A DNA stretch of 64,000 nucleotides from an uncultured Burkholderiaceae bacterium (GCA_937871985.1 CALMPB010000328.1:34762-98761), one strand, 5' to 3'. Positions 52,296 to 61,554 are shown, counted from the stretch's first letter. A program made the numbers and translations. Notes: a model not told the origin generated them from the sequence alone.

Positions 52296-53840
52296 ATGGA
52301 CACACGAGTCACACGCAAGAAACTAGGCCTGAAAGAACGCTACGCGGCCATGACGCGCGGCCTGGGCTGGGAAACCACCTACCAGCCCATGGACAGGGTA
52401 TTTCCCTACGACAAATACGAAGGCATCAAAATCCATGACTGGGACAAGTGGGAAGACCCTTTCCGCCTGACCATGGACGCCTACTGGAAATACCAGGGCG
52501 AAAAAGAAAAGAAGCTCTACGCCGTCATTGAGGCCTTCGCGCAGAACAACGGTCAACTTGGCATCACCGACGCGCGGTACGTCAACGCGCTCAAGCTGTT
52601 CATCCAGGGTGTCACGCCGCTGGAATACTATGCCTATCGCGGCTTCGCCCACGTGGGCCGCCACTTTACCGGCGAAAGCGCGCGCGTGGCTACACAGATG
52701 CAGGCCATAGACGAGCTGCGCCACTTCCAGACCGAAACGCATGCGCTGTCGCACTACAACAAGTACTTCAACGGCATGCACAACTCGCACCAGTGGTTCG
52801 ACCGCGTCTGGTATCTGTCGGTACCCAAGTCCTTCTTCGAAGACGCGCTGACCGCCGGCCCTTTCGAGTTCCTGACAGCCATCAGCTTTTCGTTCGAATA
52901 CGTGCTTACCAACCTGCTGTTCGTGCCCTTCATGTCGGGTGCGGCGCACAACGGCGACCTGGCCACCGTAACCTTCGGCTTCTCCGCGCAGTCCGACGAG
53001 TCGCGCCACATGACGCTGGGCATCGAATGCATCAAGTTCATGCTCGAACAGGATCCGGGCAACGTGCCCATCGTGCAGGCCTGGATAGACAAGTGGTTCT
53101 GGCGCGGCTACCGCGTGCTGACGCTGGTGGCCATGATGCAGGACTATATGCTGCCCAAGCGCGTGATGAGCTGGCGCGAAGCCTGGGAAATGTACGGCGA
53201 GGCCAACGGCACCGCGCTGTTCCGCGACTTGGCGCGCTACGGCATACGCGAGCCCATGGGCTGGCAGCAGGCCATCAAAGAGAAAGACCACATCAGCCAC
53301 CAGGCCTGGAACATTTTCTACAACTACTGCGGCGCCGCCGCCATGCATACCTGGGTGCCCACCGACGAGGAACTGGACTGGCTCTCACGGAAGTACCCGG
53401 AGACTTTCGACAAGCTATACCGCCCGCGCTTGCTGCACTACCGCAAGCTTCAGCAAGAAGGCAAGCGCTTCTACAACGCAACGCTGCCCATGCTGTGCAC
53501 CACCTGCCAAATTCCGATGGCCTTCACCGAGCCGGACGAGCCCACGCAGATCTGCTATCGCGAATCCACCTACCTGGGCGACAAGTACCACTTCTGCAGC
53601 GACGGCTGCAAGCATGTGTTCGACCGCGAACCCGAGAAATTCAAGCAGTCGTGGCTGCCGGTGCATCAGATCTACCAGGGCAACTGCTTCAAGCCCGACG
53701 TCGATCCCACCGCGCCCGGCTTCGACCCACTGGCGGCCGTGCTGGACTGGTACGACATCCGCAACGGCGAGGACAACCTGGAATTCGAAGGCTCGCCCGA
53801 TCAGAAGAACTTCGCCGCCTGGAACGGCCAGGACAAATAG
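52296..53840 (+). CDS. dmpN: Phenol hydroxylase oxygenase alpha subunit DmpN (diiron)
   Basis: Protein of 514 aa from ATG 52296 with AAGGAGA upstream. The six diiron ligands are visible as E110, E140, H143, E201, E235 and H238 (the two ExxH motifs are DELRH and DESRH). A C-terminal YHS-like cysteine segment (CTTCQIPMAFTE and YHFCSDGCKHVFDREPEKF) is normal for this subunit. It hydroxylates phenol and methylphenols at the ortho position to give catechols. Confidence 0.96.
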   Translation: MDTRVTRKKLGLKERYAAMTRGLGWETTYQPMDRVFPYDKYEGIKIHDWDKWEDPFRLTMDAYWKYQGEKEKKLYAVIEAFAQNNGQLGITDARYVNALKLFIQGVTPLEYYAYRGFAHVGRHFTGESARVATQMQAIDELRHFQTETHALSHYNKYFNGMHNSHQWFDRVWYLSVPKSFFEDALTAGPFEFLTAISFSFEYVLTNLLFVPFMSGAAHNGDLATVTFGFSAQSDESRHMTLGIECIKFMLEQDPGNVPIVQAWIDKWFWRGYRVLTLVAMMQDYMLPKRVMSWREAWEMYGEANGTALFRDLARYGIREPMGWQQAIKEKDHISHQAWNIFYNYCGAAAMHTWVPTDEELDWLSRKYPETFDKLYRPRLLHYRKLQQEGKRFYNATLPMLCTTCQIPMAFTEPDEPTQICYRESTYLGDKYHFCSDGCKHVFDREPEKFKQSWLPVHQIYQGNCFKPDVDPTAPGFDPLAAVLDWYDIRNGEDNLEFEGSPDQKNFAAWNGQDK

Positions 53841-53869
53841 GCCCATCGGCATAGACAAGGAGACAAAAC

Positions 53870-54226
53870 ATGGCACTACGCACCCTGGGCGAATACGACT
53901 TCCCCACGAAAGACGTCCGCGAAAACTTCCCCGCCCCGCTGCTGTACATCGGCTGGGAAGACCATCTTTCCTTCTGCTCGCCAATCTGCATGCCGCTGCC
54001 TGGCGACACGCCCTTCGCCGCGCTGCCCACGCAGATACTGCCCGGCATCTATGGCCAGCATCCCGACTTCGCCCATATCGACTGGAGCCAAGCGCAATGG
54101 TTCAAGTCGGGCCAGCCCTGGCAGCCCGACCCCCAGCGCACGCTGGAGCAGAACGGCTTGGGCCACAAGGATGTGATCCGCTTTCGCACGCCCGGCCTGA
54201 CCGGCATCGAAGGCAGCCACAGCTGA
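53870..54226 (+). CDS. dmpO: Phenol hydroxylase oxygenase gamma subunit DmpO
   Basis: Protein of 118 aa. LGEYDFPTKDVRENFPAPLLYIGWEDHLSFCSPICMPLPGDTPFAAL is typical of DmpO, the small structural subunit of the (LNO)2 oxygenase. AAGGAGAC lies ahead of the ATG, the same ribosome site as several other genes in the operon. Confidence 0.93.
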   Translation: MALRTLGEYDFPTKDVRENFPAPLLYIGWEDHLSFCSPICMPLPGDTPFAALPTQILPGIYGQHPDFAHIDWSQAQWFKSGQPWQPDPQRTLEQNGLGHKDVIRFRTPGLTGIEGSHS

Positions 54227-54294
54227 GCCCGCTGCCATGCGCGGGCGGGCATGCGGCCGCCCGCGCGGCACACGGCAAAGAAGGAAACGCAGCG

Positions 54295-55359
54295 ATGAGC
54301 TACCAACTGACGATAGAACCCCTGGGCGCCACCATAGACGTCGAGGAAGGACAAACCCTGCTGGACGCGGCACTGCGCCAGGGCATCTATATTCCGCACG
54401 CCTGCGGCCATGGGCTGTGCGGCACCTGCAAGGTCGAGATTCTGGAAGGCGAGGTCGACCACGGCGATGCCAACCCTTTCGCGCTGATGGACTTCGAGCG
54501 CGACGAAGGCAAGACCCTGGCCTGTTGCGCCACGCTGAACGATGACGCGGTGATCGAAGCCGACGTGGACGAAGACCCGGACGCGCGCATCATTCCCGTG
54601 CGGGACTTCGAGGCCCGCGTGCTGCGCATGCAGGCCTTGACGCCGACCATCAAGGCCTATCATCTGGCGCTGGACACTGCCATCGAGTTCCAGGCCGGGC
54701 AGTACGTGCAGCTACGGCTGCCGGGCGTGGAAGGCACGCGCGCCTTCTCCATCGCCAACCCGCCAGACACGGACGGACAAGCATCCGAGATCGAGCTGAA
54801 CGTGCGCATCGTGCCCGGCGGCGCAGGCACCACCTGGATGCACGAAAACCTGAAGACCGGCGACAGCCTGTCGTTCAGCGGCCCCTATGGACGCTTCTTC
54901 GTGCGCCGCTCGGCCGGGCTGCCCTTGCTGTTCATGGCTGGCGGCTCGGGGCTGTCCAGCCCGCTGGCCATGATACTGGAACTGCTGGACGGCGGTTGCC
55001 AGAATCCTATCACCCTGTTCTACGGCCAGCGCACCCGCGAGGAACTCTACTACGACGCCCGCCTGCGCGAGCTGGCCCAGCGCCATCCCAATTTCGAATA
55101 CGTGCCGGCGCTGTCGGACGAGCCCGAAGGCTCGGACTGGCCAGGCGCGCGCGGCTACGTGCATGAAGTCGCCAGGGCCCATGTGGGCGGCGACTTCTCG
55201 GGCCGCAAGGCCTATCTGTGTGGCCCGCCCGCCATGATAGAAGCCTGTATCGCCACGCTGATGCAGGGCCGCCTTTTCGAGCGGGACATCTATACCGAAA
55301 AGTTCCTGTCCGCAGTCGATGCCGGCAGCGCGCGCAGCGCCTTGTTCAAACGTATCTGA
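54295..55359 (+). CDS. dmpP: Phenol hydroxylase reductase DmpP
   Basis: Protein of 354 aa from ATG 54295. The plant-type 2Fe-2S cluster is held by C37, C42, C45 and C77. The FAD part (YVQLRLPGVEGTRAFSIANPP) and NAD part (LLFMAGGSGLSSPLAMILELL, YLCGPPAMIEAC) follow. It passes electrons from NADH to the diiron centre of DmpN. Confidence 0.95.
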   Translation: MSYQLTIEPLGATIDVEEGQTLLDAALRQGIYIPHACGHGLCGTCKVEILEGEVDHGDANPFALMDFERDEGKTLACCATLNDDAVIEADVDEDPDARIIPVRDFEARVLRMQALTPTIKAYHLALDTAIEFQAGQYVQLRLPGVEGTRAFSIANPPDTDGQASEIELNVRIVPGGAGTTWMHENLKTGDSLSFSGPYGRFFVRRSAGLPLLFMAGGSGLSSPLAMILELLDGGCQNPITLFYGQRTREELYYDARLRELAQRHPNFEYVPALSDEPEGSDWPGARGYVHEVARAHVGGDFSGRKAYLCGPPAMIEACIATLMQGRLFERDIYTEKFLSAVDAGSARSALFKRI

Positions 55360-55368
55360 GGCCCAGAG

Positions 55369-55695
55369 ATGTTTGTTTCCCGCCCCAAGGTGTCCGTCCA
55401 CATACTGCCAAGCGGCGACGAATACGCCTGCTGTCTGGACGAAAGTCTGCTCAATGGCATGGCGCGCCTGGGCAAGCGCGGCATCCCCGTCGGCTGCGCC
55501 AGCGGCGGCTGCGGCGTATGCAAGGTGCGCGTCGTCGAAGGCGACGTGCGCAAGCTGGGCCCCGTCAGCCGCGCCCACATCACAGAACAGGAAGAAGCTC
55601 AAGGCTACACGCTGGCCTGCCGCGCCGCGCCAACAAGCAACGTTCTGATCGAAGTCGATTCCCCGCTGCGTAAGCCGTTGTGCAGCCCCGCTTGA
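55369..55695 (+). CDS. dmpQ: Plant-type [2Fe-2S] ferredoxin, DmpQ/XylT type
   Basis: Protein of 108 aa. The cluster cysteines are C43, C48, C51 and C84 ([19 protein letters not shown] and LACRAA). XylT/DmpQ ferredoxins reactivate catechol 2,3-dioxygenase by re-reducing its iron. It lies 9 bases after dmpP and before dmpB, the usual order. Confidence 0.92.
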   Translation: MFVSRPKVSVHILPSGDEYACCLDESLLNGMARLGKRGIPVGCASGGCGVCKVRVVEGDVRKLGPVSRAHITEQEEAQGYTLACRAAPTSNVLIEVDSPLRKPLCSPA

Positions 55696-55759
55696 GAAGG
55701 CCACACTGTCCCCATCAACCCAAGATCAACTCATCGTCGAACACACCAGGAGAAACACC

Positions 55760-56707
55760 ATGAGCGCAATACTGAGAATCGGCCACGCCAGCCTAAGAGT
55801 CATGGACATGGACGCCGCCATCAACCACTACGAAAACGTCCTCGGCATGAAAATCGTCGCCCGCGACAAGCAGGGCCACGTCTACCTCAAGTGCTGGGAC
55901 GAATGGGACAAGTTCTCCCTCATCCTCACCGCTTCCGACCGCGCCGGCCTGAACCACATCGCCTACAAAGTGCGCAGCGAAGCCGACCTGGATCAGCTCC
56001 AGCCGCGCATCGAGGCCTGGGGCATCCCCACCACCATGCTGCCCGAAGGCACCCTGCCCTTCACCGGCCGGCAGCTGCAATTCAACCTTCCCAGCGGCCA
56101 TGAGATGCGTCTGTACGCCACTAAGGAACTGGTCGGCACCGACGTCGGCTCGCTCAACCCCGACCCCTGGCCCGACGACATCAAGGGCAGCGGCGCGCAC
56201 TGGCTCGACCACTGCCTGCTCATGTGCGAACTGAACCTCGAGGCCGGCGTCAACACCGTCGAAACCAACACCCGCTTCATGATCGAAGTGCTCGACTTCT
56301 TCCTGACCGAACAAGTCGTGGCCGGGCCCGGCCACAGCATCCAGGCCGCCACCTGGCTGGCCTGCACCACCACCCCGCACGACATCGCTTTCGTCGGCGG
56401 GCCGCGCAGCGGGCTGCACCACATCGCCTACTTCCTGGACTCCTGGCACGACGTGCTCAAGTCCGCCGACATCATGGCCAAGCGCAAGGTGCGCATCGAC
56501 GTCGCCCCCACCCGGCACGGCATCACCCGCGGCGAAACCATCTACTTCTTCGACCCCAGCGGCAACCGCAACGAAACCTTCGCCGGCCTCGGCTACCTCG
56601 GTCAGCGCGACAGGCCCGTCACCACCTGGACTGAAGACCAGCTCGGCAGCGGCATCTTCTACCATACCGGCGATCTCGTCCCATCCTTCACCGAGGTCTA
56701 TACCTGA
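55760..56707 (+). CDS. dmpB: Catechol 2,3-dioxygenase
   Basis: Protein of 315 aa, a two-domain type I extradiol dioxygenase. The iron ligands are H151 (HWLDHCLLM), one of H220/H221 (GLHHIAYFL) and E272 (GNRNETFAG). It opens catechol to 2-hydroxymuconic semialdehyde. It is the last gene of the dmp operon; the usual next enzymes (DmpC to DmpI) are absent, which leaves the meta product without a local route. Confidence 0.95.
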   Translation: MSAILRIGHASLRVMDMDAAINHYENVLGMKIVARDKQGHVYLKCWDEWDKFSLILTASDRAGLNHIAYKVRSEADLDQLQPRIEAWGIPTTMLPEGTLPFTGRQLQFNLPSGHEMRLYATKELVGTDVGSLNPDPWPDDIKGSGAHWLDHCLLMCELNLEAGVNTVETNTRFMIEVLDFFLTEQVVAGPGHSIQAATWLACTTTPHDIAFVGGPRSGLHHIAYFLDSWHDVLKSADIMAKRKVRIDVAPTRHGITRGETIYFFDPSGNRNETFAGLGYLGQRDRPVTTWTEDQLGSGIFYHTGDLVPSFTEVYT

Positions 56708-56738
56708 CCCGCGACGGACGCCTGGGCCGCCACGGGAC

Positions 56739-56756
56739 GGCCGGCCTTCGCCGGCC
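56739..56756 (+). terminator. Hairpin after dmpB
   Basis: GGCCGGC (56739-56745) and GCCGGCC (56750-56756) form a perfect 7-base stem with loop CTTC. No long T-run follows, so termination may be partial. It lies 32 bases after the dmpB stop. The rest of 56708-57330 holds only the liv scar and the two CatR-type sites listed separately; no intact gene is seen. Confidence 0.5.
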
Positions 56757-56805
56757 TGTTGCCATTGGCAGCTCCACAAAACCGATGGCCGCGCTGAAAC
56801 TCGGC

Positions 56806-56890
56806 GCTTCGCCATTCAGCAACACCGAGTCCTCAGGAGCTTTCAGCAAGCGATCGGCAATCGACATCAAGGCATGCACGACATGCTCTA
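56806..56890 (-). pseudogene. Chimeric livG'-livF' scar
   Basis: Read on the minus strand it encodes EHVVHALMSIADRLL, from LivG, joined directly to LKAPEDSVLLNGEA, from LivF. Bases 56845-56890 are identical to livG 46067-46112, and 56806-56851 match livF 45771-45816 with about four differences. The join is at AGCAAGC, present at the matching place in both genes (45810-45816 and 46067-46073), so a deletion between short repeats in a second liv copy explains it. Confidence 0.8.
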
Positions 56891-56932
56891 CCGCCGTGGC
56901 GCGGGCGTCCAATAACTTTTTGGACTGCATAA

Positions 56933-56947
56933 ATACCTTAAAGGTAT
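56933..56947. promoter_or_regulatory. CatR/BenM-type site near liv scar
   Basis: ATAC-CTTAAAG-GTAT, a fit to ATAC-N7-GTAT and almost fully palindromic. It lies just outside the liv scar and 384 bases before catA. It may be the leftover control site of the lost liv copy or a distal catA site. Confidence 0.5.
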
Positions 56948-57128
56948 GAATTGAAGAACGCAGGCCAAGAATTTCGAACTGTCGCGCGCGCCCTCAATGC
57001 CAGAGCGCAGGACAGCCATCCCTGGTGTATAGCGATGGATGCTTAACGAAGGCCCCACCTAGGGTAAACCACAATAGGCTTATTTTAATAATCGTAGACC
57101 TTTGATTTTTCATATAAATACACAAAAA

Positions 57129-57143
57129 ATACTTTTAAGGTAT
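57129..57143. promoter_or_regulatory. CatR/BenM-type site upstream of catA
   Basis: ATAC-TTTTAAG-GTAT in an AT-rich stretch 188 bases before the catA ATG, a fit to ATAC-N7-GTAT. Its likely binder is the CatR protein at 62843-63739. Confidence 0.6.
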
Positions 57144-57330
57144 AGGTTGATGCGCATTTAGTATTGGAAAAGATACAGGCCTCGCCTCTACTCTTTATCA
57201 CAGGCCGCACTTATATCCAACCCTGCCCGGGCATGGTCGTTATCCGTACGGCATAACCCGCATATTAATTTAATGGTAAGTCAAGTCTCAACGACTCCCC
57301 ATCATTCATTTCTCCCCCTAAGGAAACATC

Positions 57331-58269
57331 ATGGGCATCAAAATATTCGATTCCTCGGAAGTTCAGGACTTCCTGCGTTTGGCCACAGGCATGGACGGCT
57401 CTGCCGGCAGCCCGCGCGCGAAGGAAATTATTTACCGCATAGTGTCCGATCTGTATAAGGCCATTGAAGATCTTGATATTACGTCTGATGAATACTGGGC
57501 CGGCGTTGCCTATCTGAACCGCCTCGGCACGCGCGGCGAAGCGGGCCTACTATCGCCAGGTCTGGGCTTTGACCGTTACCTCGACATGCGCATGGATGCC
57601 GAAGACGAGGCCCTGGGTGCTCAAGTAGGCACGCCTCGTACCATTGAAGGCCCACTGTACGTTTCCGGCGCCCCGGTAGAGCAGGGCTTTGCGCGCCTGG
57701 ACGACGGCAGCGACACCGATGGTCATACCCTGATCATGCACGGAACGGTGCGTGGCGCCGATGGCGCGCCAATACCCGGCGCCAAGGTCGAAGTCTGGCA
57801 TTGCAATACCAAAGGCTTTTATTCGCATTTCGACCCTACCGGCGAGCAAGCGCCTTTCAATATGCGTCGCACTATCATTGCCGATGATAAGGGTCAGTAC
57901 CGCTTCCAGAGCATCGTTCCCCACGGATATGGCTGTCCGCCCGATGGCCCGACTCAGGAATTGCTGAATCTGCTGGGTCGCCATGGCAACCGCCCTGCAC
58001 ACATTCACTTCTTTGTCACCGCTGACGGACACCGCAAGCTGACCACTCAGATCAATATCGACGGCGATCCGCTGCTCAACGACGACTTCGCCTACGCAAC
58101 GCGGGAAGGCCTTGTGCCACCCGTGCTCGAACGTACCGATGACGCCACCATCAAGGCTAACGGACTGGACGGCCCATTTGCTGAAATTGAATTTGACCTG
58201 ACCCTCAGCCCGCTGATCGATGGCGAGGATAAGCAAATCGTTAACCGCCCCCGACTGGTTGGAGCCTGA
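57331..58269 (+). CDS. catA: Catechol 1,2-dioxygenase
   Basis: Protein of 312 aa. The ferric ligands are Y164 (KGFYSHFDPTG), Y200 (VPHGYGCP), H224 and H226 (RPAHIHFFV), at the same numbers as in Acinetobacter CatA. It opens catechol to cis,cis-muconate. An N-terminal helical dimer domain (about 1-100) is present. Two dynamin-like GTPase genes follow, the first starting 20 bases after the stop. Base composition here is visibly less GC-rich than the dmp genes, suggesting a separate origin. Confidence 0.96.
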   Translation: MGIKIFDSSEVQDFLRLATGMDGSAGSPRAKEIIYRIVSDLYKAIEDLDITSDEYWAGVAYLNRLGTRGEAGLLSPGLGFDRYLDMRMDAEDEALGAQVGTPRTIEGPLYVSGAPVEQGFARLDDGSDTDGHTLIMHGTVRGADGAPIPGAKVEVWHCNTKGFYSHFDPTGEQAPFNMRRTIIADDKGQYRFQSIVPHGYGCPPDGPTQELLNLLGRHGNRPAHIHFFVTADGHRKLTTQINIDGDPLLNDDFAYATREGLVPPVLERTDDATIKANGLDGPFAEIEFDLTLSPLIDGEDKQIVNRPRLVGA

Positions 58270-58288
58270 GCGCATCCGGAGGCCAGAA

Positions 58289-59557
58289 TTGTCCAGACAA
58301 GACATCCACGTCCGGGCGGAGCGCGACATTCCGCCCGTCTTGCCAAACCGCACCCAAGACCTTGCACGTCTTCTAATACTGAATTCAGGCGAGAATATTC
58401 CTGTTGTTACCGTCGTTGGTAAATTCAATCATGGCAAAAGCCAGCTGCTCAACGAGCTTATCGGCAACGATGCATTTTCAGTCGCCGACAAGCGGGAAAC
58501 CACGACACTTGCAGAACACCTGCACGACGATGTGCGCTGGCTGGATGCCCCAGGCCTGGACGCAGATATCGGCAATGCGGATGACCGGCTTGCTGCGCAA
58601 GCCGCCTGGCTGCAATCGGACATCCGCCTGGTTGTGCATGCTGCGAAAGAAGGTGAGCTGGACGAAGACGAACGCCGTCTGCTGCATGAACTCGATGCCG
58701 ATGGCAAAAAAACACAGCGCCAGACCTTGTTAGTGCTTTCGCAGGCCGATCAACTGGCGGATGACGCCGAGCTGAAAAAGGTCAGTCAAGCTATCCTGGC
58801 GCAAGCACCCGGCATGGCGCTGAACATTGTGTCATCCACCCGTCATCAGAAAGGCAAACAAGAAGGTAAGACGCTGCTGGTAAGCAAGAGCGGAATTCCT
58901 GCCCTGAAGGCCGCGCTGGGCGCAGCGCTCAAAAAAGTTCCACAAGCCCGGTCTCACGAAAAGCAGATGCTTCTGAACACGATCCGTTCCGAGCTGCGGC
59001 AACTCAGCGACTCTTATGCCAGCATGCTGGCCGATCTGTACAGCAAGCAACAGCAACAGCGTCAACGCTTCGATAGGGATATTTTCGGCGCGCTCGACAA
59101 AGTCGAACATGACATGCAAAAGACACTGGAAGTTCGGGGTGTCGATCACTCCCTGACGCCCGACGCAGCCGAGGATCAGTTCAGACTCACGGCGGGGAAA
59201 ATAGAGCGTGCACGCCTTCAGATCGCCTACTCACAAGCATGCATCTATCTCAATGGCGTTCTGACACGCCATGGCGTGCTTGAGCTTCCATCGGAACAGC
59301 AAACATCCGCCGCCAGCCTGAACACGGTCATGGTTGCCGTCATGGGCGTGTCGGTCAAGTATCGCAAAGACCTTCATAATATCTTCTGCACGGCGTCCGG
59401 ACGGACGGCATTACACCGCCAGTTCACTCGCTACTTCGAGATTTCGGCAGACCAAAAGATGTTGCTTGCGCAGATCGCTGACGCCGAACACAGCGTAGCA
59501 ACCACTGATAAAGCGCTGGCTGCATTGCAAGCACTGGAAACGATCACGCAAATATGA
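58289..59557 (+). CDS. Dynamin-like/GTPase family protein 1
   Basis: Protein of 422 aa from TTG 58289, 6 bases after GGAGG; earlier in-frame starts lie inside catA. GTPase motifs: G1 GKFNHGKS (44-51), a G2 threonine run at 71-73, G3 DAPG (86-89) and SQAD (151-154) in the G4 place. The long helical tail (LRQLSDSYASMLADLYSKQQQQRQRFDRD) suits a dynamin-like stalk. No membrane helix is evident. It overlaps the second GTPase by ATGA and follows catA by 19 bases. The function is unknown; membrane or stress roles are inferred from the family. Confidence 0.8.
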   Translation: MSRQDIHVRAERDIPPVLPNRTQDLARLLILNSGENIPVVTVVGKFNHGKSQLLNELIGNDAFSVADKRETTTLAEHLHDDVRWLDAPGLDADIGNADDRLAAQAAWLQSDIRLVVHAAKEGELDEDERRLLHELDADGKKTQRQTLLVLSQADQLADDAELKKVSQAILAQAPGMALNIVSSTRHQKGKQEGKTLLVSKSGIPALKAALGAALKKVPQARSHEKQMLLNTIRSELRQLSDSYASMLADLYSKQQQQRQRFDRDIFGALDKVEHDMQKTLEVRGVDHSLTPDAAEDQFRLTAGKIERARLQIAYSQACIYLNGVLTRHGVLELPSEQQTSAASLNTVMVAVMGVSVKYRKDLHNIFCTASGRTALHRQFTRYFEISADQKMLLAQIADAEHSVATTDKALAALQALETITQI

Positions 59558-61149
59558 CCGTAAATAACGAGCAACGCTTCATTGCGACGATCGAAGGGCT
59601 TGAACTCTCGCACCGCGACATCAGTGAAATCTTGAATAACCTGGAAAGCTGGCTCCAGCGCCTCACTGACGAGTTGTCCGCGCATCCATTATCTTGCGTA
59701 ATATTGCAACAACACAGCGCATTGGCCGAACAGGTGCGCATCATCAATGCAGACCTGCAAACGAGCATGCAGGACTGGACCCGGCAATGGAAGGCTTTAG
59801 AGCCCGCCCACGCGCTGGCCGACACATTCAACGATAAAATCATGTTGCTGGTATTCGGCAAGTTCAACGCGGGCAAAAGCTCTTTTTGCAATTTTCTGGC
59901 TGGACGCATGTCGGCACTGGGTAAGGAAATACGCTACTTCCGCATCAGCGACGGTTGCGTCATGGAAGCTACCGACGCCTTCAAAGAAGGGACAACCGAA
60001 ACCACCGCACAAGCACAGGGCGTCATTCTGGGTGAGTCACTTGTGTTGCTTGATACGCCAGGATTGCATTCAGCAACGCTTGAAAACGCCGCATTGACTC
60101 GGCGCCTCACCGACAGCGCCGATGGCGTCCTCTGGTTGACCAGTTCCACGTCGCCTGGACAAGTTCAAGAACTGGACGAACTGGCCCGTGAACTGCACCG
60201 TAACAAGCCGCTGCTGCCCATTGTGACGCGAAGTGACGTTATCGATGAAGACGAGGTCGACGGGGAAATACAGAAAACCTTGCGTAATAAGACAGCGCAA
60301 AATCGCAGCATGCAGGAAAATGACGTAAGGGTGCGAGCACTGGAAAAGCTCATATCCATGGGGCTGGCTCCGTCATTGCTCAAACGACCGATTTCCATTT
60401 CGACCCATGTCGCACGCACCCAGGAACAAACCGCCCAAGCCATGGAGGAAGCGGGGTTCGAGCGGCTTTACGCAGCCTTGCAAAACACCCTTGAACCTGC
60501 TCTGCAGTACAAAAAGAGAAAGCCTGCCGAAACACTGCTTCATCACCTAGAAGAAAACGTGCTGCATACTATTCATTCCGAGACGCTGCCCCGCCTGGAA
60601 AAACTGGATGGCGCCCTGGAATCAGAACGGACGTCACTCGACATTAAAAAGAAACGCATTATTACGACCGCGTGGCGCACGGTTATCCCGGCCTTGCCCG
60701 AGCTGCTGGAAAGGCATGCATCAGCCCGCGACACAGACGCGGTATGCAAGGCAGTAACGCAATTGCTGCAAGAGGCTGTGAATCACACCATAGGACATGA
60801 ATTGTCCGACTACGATCTGGAGCTGGATTTTTCAACAATAAACATCGTGTCAAGCTGCAATATCAATTATGAAGAGGTAGCCGTCGGCACGCCAGCCAAT
60901 CACAACAATGCAGACGAATCCGCAGCGGATCTGGCGATCCAATCTCATGTCATAGGCGTCAGCCTGGATCGTCTATATTCTGCTCTGCAAACGGCTGTGC
61001 GAATCAGTTTGGAAAGCATCGCGGACGATGCCATAGGAAAATGCCGCACCCATCTCGTACAGCTCGCATCAGAGAGCAGGCATCTGCAAGATTTACTGAA
61101 GACGCGGGCTCTGCATCTTGATACCATCAAACAGGCATTGCGGACTTGA
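59554..61149 (+). CDS. Dynamin-like/GTPase family protein 2
   Basis: Protein of 531 aa. GTPase motifs: G1 GKFNAGKS (102-109), G2 EGTTET (145-150), G3 DTPG (167-170) and G4 TRSD (225-228). A helical N-terminus of about 95 residues precedes the GTPase part and a long helical region follows, as in bacterial dynamin-like proteins that work in pairs. Coupled to the first GTPase by ATGA. Paired bacterial dynamins often form hetero-oligomers on membranes. The link to catechol breakdown is not known from any family I recognise. Confidence 0.82.
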   Translation: MTVNNEQRFIATIEGLELSHRDISEILNNLESWLQRLTDELSAHPLSCVILQQHSALAEQVRIINADLQTSMQDWTRQWKALEPAHALADTFNDKIMLLVFGKFNAGKSSFCNFLAGRMSALGKEIRYFRISDGCVMEATDAFKEGTTETTAQAQGVILGESLVLLDTPGLHSATLENAALTRRLTDSADGVLWLTSSTSPGQVQELDELARELHRNKPLLPIVTRSDVIDEDEVDGEIQKTLRNKTAQNRSMQENDVRVRALEKLISMGLAPSLLKRPISISTHVARTQEQTAQAMEEAGFERLYAALQNTLEPALQYKKRKPAETLLHHLEENVLHTIHSETLPRLEKLDGALESERTSLDIKKKRIITTAWRTVIPALPELLERHASARDTDAVCKAVTQLLQEAVNHTIGHELSDYDLELDFSTINIVSSCNINYEEVAVGTPANHNNADESAADLAIQSHVIGVSLDRLYSALQTAVRISLESIADDAIGKCRTHLVQLASESRHLQDLLKTRALHLDTIKQALRT

Positions 61150-61203
61150 CGCCGTGCGAGCATGCCATTGGGTGCAACGCCGCAGCATGGACACGATGCT
61201 TTG

Positions 61204-61219
61204 GAGTCAGGCCTGACTC
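61204..61219. repeat. 16-base perfect palindrome between convergent genes
   Basis: GAGTCAGGCCTGACTC, without a loop, lies between the stop of GTPase 2 (61149) and the stop of catC (61264). It has no T-run, so it is not a classic terminator; it may be a protein site or a weak hairpin. Confidence 0.5.
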
Positions 61220-61263
61220 GTTTGCCCCGCTCCAGAAGATTCGACGCGGATAATAGCTAGAAA

Positions 61264-61554
61264 TTATCGATCATCATCACGAATCGATGACGGGTGGCGG
61301 CATAGCGCCTCGACTTCCATTGCCATATAGGGATACAAAGGAAGGGCCAGCAATATGTCATGCAGCTCTTCAGTGCTGTCCACATCAAAAATGCTGACGT
61401 TGGCATACTGGCCGGCCACGCGCCAGATATGCCGCCATTTACCGGACTTCTGCAAATTCTGCGAATATTCTTTTTCCTGCTTTTTTATCGCGGCGATTGC
61501 CGCCGGATTGGCGTCCAGCGGAATATTCACTACCATTTCTACTTTGAACAACAT
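61264..61554 (-). CDS. catC: Muconolactone delta-isomerase
   Basis: Protein of 96 aa, the exact family length. MLFKVEMVVNIPLDANPAAIAAIKKQEKEYSQNLQKSGKWRHIWRVAGQYANVSIFDVDSTEELHDILLALPLYPYM and LCRHPSS are clearly CatC. It converts muconolactone to 3-oxoadipate enol-lactone. It lies 21 bases after catB. The next enzyme, CatD, is not in the window. Confidence 0.96.
   Translation of the reverse strand: MLFKVEMVVNIPLDANPAAIAAIKKQEKEYSQNLQKSGKWRHIWRVAGQYANVSIFDVDSTEELHDILLALPLYPYMAMEVEALCRHPSSIRDDDR

Noticed and set aside
53614..54294. N-terminal extension of the dmpP frame
   Set aside because: It is a shadow of dmpN and dmpO; ATG 54295 gives a normal DmpP start.
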